A stretch of 8,887 nucleotides of DNA from Burkholderiales bacterium (lineage in GTDB: Bacteria > Pseudomonadota > Gammaproteobacteria > Burkholderiales > SG8-39). The stretch covers positions 1 to 8,887 of the forward strand of contig CAKKSJ010000039.1 of the NCBI GenBank assembly GCA_919902965.1, in the 5' to 3' direction. This document shows positions 7,026-8,887 of this stretch, piece by piece (the stretch's first letter is position 1; each line of letters opens with the position of its first letter). Position numbers and translations under genes: made by a program. Under the pieces are notes generated by a model, which was not told the origin of the DNA, did not search any database, and worked only from the letters and a program-made list of their open reading frames with translations.

Positions 7026-7042
7026 GTTCTAATAATTCGAAC
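7026..7042 (-). promoter_or_regulatory. Candidate LysR-type operator (GTTC-N9-GAAC dyad)
   Basis: The arms GTTC and GAAC enclose an AT-rich centre and fit the T-N11-A dyad of LysR-type binding sites. It lies just after the LysR stop and about 112 nt before the binding-protein start, a plausible position for an activator site. The arms are only 4 bp, so chance occurrence is quite possible. I could not find a convincing -35/-10 pair in the rest of the gap (6929-7004). Confidence 0.25.
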
Positions 7043-7043
7043 G

Positions 7044-7994
7044 CTAATCAAGCCGTCTGCTGCGGGCGCTGGAACGCACCTGGGTGCGCATCGCTGCGTC
7101 GTTCGCTTTCATGTACTCGCTTAAGTGCCGGGCCAGGTGACGCGCGGCCTGGGAGAGCTTTCGCGTCGTGCCGGCGACCAGCGTTACGCGTGTTTTGCGC
7201 AGAACTGTATCGCTCAGCGGAACGGCGACCAGCATGCCGGCCTCGATCTCCGGCAGCACCATGTCTCCCGGCAAAAAAGTGACGCGGTTCTGGCTCTGCA
7301 TCACGAGCCGCTGGGCAAATGCAAGCGTATTGGTCTCGACCGCCTTTTTCAGCGTGAATTTGGCGTTTGCGCTGACGCGATCGACCAGTTGCCGGATCCC
7401 GAACGAACGGTCGGGCAGGACCACCTGGTAGGCCGCCACCTCGGCCAGCGTACAACGGCTTTGCCTGGCCAGCGGGTGACTGGGCGGGACGATAGCGCAC
7501 AAGGGCTGGCTCATTTGCGCGAGTTCCAGCAGATCGGTTCGGGGCGAACTGCCGAACACAATCCCGAGGTCGCAGCGATACTCGGCGATCGCCTCCGCGA
7601 CCGCGTGCGAGCCCATTGCAACGACACTGAGCGATATTCCCGGGCACTCGTCGGCGAAGATGCGCAAGGCCTCGGGCATGAAGCGGGCGAGCACGCCTTC
7701 GACGCAGGCGATTTCGACATGCCCGCGCCGCAGGCTTCCATATTCCTGAATCATGCCGCGCAGTTCCTCGAAGCGGCTGCGCACGTCGGTCGAGTACGCA
7801 AGCAGCAGGCGTCCGGCATCGGTCAGGGACATGCCGCGCCCGTGGCGGTCGAACAAGGGCACGCCGAGCTCGTCTTCAAGCAGCGCAATCTGGCGGCTTA
7901 CCGCGCTCGGCGCCACGAACAGCTTCTCGGCGGCATGGCGCACCGAACCGTGCGCGGCGACTTCGCGGAAGTAACGCAGGGTTAGCGGTTCCAT
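7044..7994 (-). CDS. LysR family transcriptional regulator
   Basis: This is a 316-aa regulator of normal LysR length. The N-terminal winged helix-turn-helix covers about residues 1-60, with the recognition region SVRHAAEKLFVAPSAVSRQI (17-36) followed by LLEDELGVPLFDR (38-50) and LTDAGRLLL (57-65). A linker helix leads to the effector-binding domain (about 92-295), which has a VEIACVEGVLARFMP strand-turn (93-107). The C-terminal tail (about 303-316) is rich in Arg and Ser and appears unconserved. ATG 7994 has AGGAG (8000-8004) 5 nt upstream, and the first 13 nt overlap the end of the EamA gene, so the two are probably co-transcribed. The gene lies upstream of the transporter genes in the same orientation. 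Regulation of the liv-type operon is an inference from position; the inducer is unknown. Confidence 0.93.
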   Translation of the reverse strand: MEPLTLRYFREVAAHGSVRHAAEKLFVAPSAVSRQIALLEDELGVPLFDRHGRGMSLTDAGRLLLAYSTDVRSRFEELRGMIQEYGSLRRGHVEIACVEGVLARFMPEALRIFADECPGISLSVVAMGSHAVAEAIAEYRCDLGIVFGSSPRTDLLELAQMSQPLCAIVPPSHPLARQSRCTLAEVAAYQVVLPDRSFGIRQLVDRVSANAKFTLKKAVETNTLAFAQRLVMQSQNRVTFLPGDMVLPEIEAGMLVAVPLSDTVLRKTRVTLVAGTTRKLSQAARHLARHLSEYMKANDAAMRTQVRSSARSRRLD

Positions 7995-8887
7995 CGCGGC
8001 TCCTGCTGGCGCCGGTAGACTACCAGGGCGACGCCGACCGCCGCCAGCGCCATCCCCGCCATCGCCAATGCGCTGAGCGTCTCGCCGAACATGGCGTAGG
8101 CTATCAACGCCGTGGCCGGTGGAACCAGGTAGAACAAGCTCGCCACCTTGGTCGCGGCGCCCTGGCGGATGAGGAGATACAGCAGGGAAATCGCGCCTAT
8201 CGATAACACCAGCACCAGCCAGGCCAGGGCAAAAATGAATTCAGCAGTCCAGCGCACGCGCATGGTTTCTGACGCAAGCGCCAGCGGCAGCAGGACCAGA
8301 CCGGCAGCGCTGAACTGAATCACCGAACCGGTGCGCAGATCGACCGCACCGCAGTAGCGCTTCTGGTACAGCGTGCCCGCAGTGATGGAAACCAGCGCCA
8401 GCACCGACAAGGACAGCGTCGCCGGCGTAATGCCCGACAGCGCCGAGCGGCCGAGCACCACCAGCAGCACCCCGCCAAAGCCGAGCACCAGACCCGACCA
8501 TTGTCGCGCCCGCAGCCTTTCGCCGAACAGGGGCGCGCTGGCGAACGCGGTGAGGATGGGCTGGATGCCGACGATCAAGGCGCTCACCCCCGCCGACATG
8601 CCCAGGTGAATGGAGCAGAATACGCCGCCCAGATAACCTCCCTGCATCAGCACTCCCGCCACGGCGACATGCCCGATCTGCGTCATCGTGGCAGGCCAGG
8701 CTGCGCGCATCGCCAGCGCGAACGGCAGCATCAGCGCCACCACCAGGGCAAGGCGCAACAGCAGGAAAGTCAGCGGTTCGGCGTACGGCAGGCCGTACTT
8801 GGCGCCGATGAACCCGGTGCTCCACAGGAGCACGAACAGTCCGGGCATGGATTGCAGCCAAAGGCGCGCGGCGCCGTTGTCAGCCGC
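7982..8887 (-). CDS. EamA/DMT-family transporter (5' end cut by the window edge)
   Basis: This is an inner-membrane protein of the drug/metabolite transporter superfamily with about ten membrane segments in two EamA repeats. Numbered from ATG 8848, these cover residues 1-133 and 147-278, each ending with the characteristic FGE segment (FGERL 108-112, FGETL 254-258). The opening segment LFVLLWSTGFIGAKYGLPYAEP (4-25) is typical. ATG 8848 gives 288 aa, but it has no ribosome site and falls inside the first membrane helix as relatives usually show it. The frame is open to the window edge and adds 13 residues ending in RLWLQS, so the true start is probably beyond 8887. Members export amino acids, metabolites or drugs; the substrate is unknown. 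The end overlaps the LysR start by 13 nt. Confidence 0.88.
   Translation of the reverse strand, partial: AADNGAARLWLQSMPGLFVLLWSTGFIGAKYGLPYAEPLTFLLLRLALVVALMLPFALAMRAAWPATMTQIGHVAVAGVLMQGGYLGGVFCSIHLGMSAGVSALIVGIQPILTAFASAPLFGERLRARQWSGLVLGFGGVLLVVLGRSALSGITPATLSLSVLALVSITAGTLYQKRYCGAVDLRTGSVIQFSAAGLVLLPLALASETMRVRWTAEFIFALAWLVLVLSIGAISLLYLLIRQGAATKVASLFYLVPPATALIAYAMFGETLSALAMAGMALAAVGVALVVYRRQQEPRWNR

Overview
The window is GC-rich, looks chromosomal, and carries nine genes, all on the minus strand. Protein style, GC-rich codon use, GTG starts and tight gene packing suggest a proteobacterium, most likely a betaproteobacterium of the Burkholderiales type. That placement is an impression from the sequences, not a computed result. 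I see no rRNA, tRNA, CRISPR array, insertion sequence or phage gene.

Read in the direction of transcription (from high to low coordinates), the window opens with a drug/metabolite exporter-like membrane protein of the EamA family. Its reading frame runs off the right edge, so it is probably 5'-truncated here. Its stop overlaps the start of a LysR-type regulator by 13 nt. A 129-nt gap follows (6915-7043), holding a hairpin, a small T-N11-A dyad and a strong ribosome binding site.

A complete branched-chain-amino-acid-type (HAAT) ABC transporter comes next in the classic order: periplasmic binding protein, LivH permease, LivM permease, LivG ATPase, LivF ATPase. Gaps are 10 nt or less, or the genes overlap, and livM and livG start with GTG codons that overlap the preceding stop. 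Two enzymes close the cluster: a 251-aa protein that reads as two RidA-like halves in tandem and resembles CnbZ-type 2-aminomuconate deaminases, and an aldehyde dehydrogenase with an intact active site. The last 85 nt hold no gene I can support.

The seven genes from the binding protein to the dehydrogenase look like one uptake-and-breakdown operon. The transporter would import a small organic acid, amino acid or aromatic-derived compound, and the deaminase-like protein and dehydrogenase would act on it or its products. The LysR protein just upstream is the obvious candidate regulator, although it is in the same orientation rather than divergent. The substrate cannot be read from the sequence. 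HAAT transporters near catabolic enzymes often carry aromatic acids, and a deaminase beside an aldehyde dehydrogenase would fit a 2-aminomuconate-like route, but this dehydrogenase does not look like the usual aminomuconic-semialdehyde type. The most unusual gene is the tandem RidA-like protein, whose candidate active-site residues seem to be divided between its two halves.
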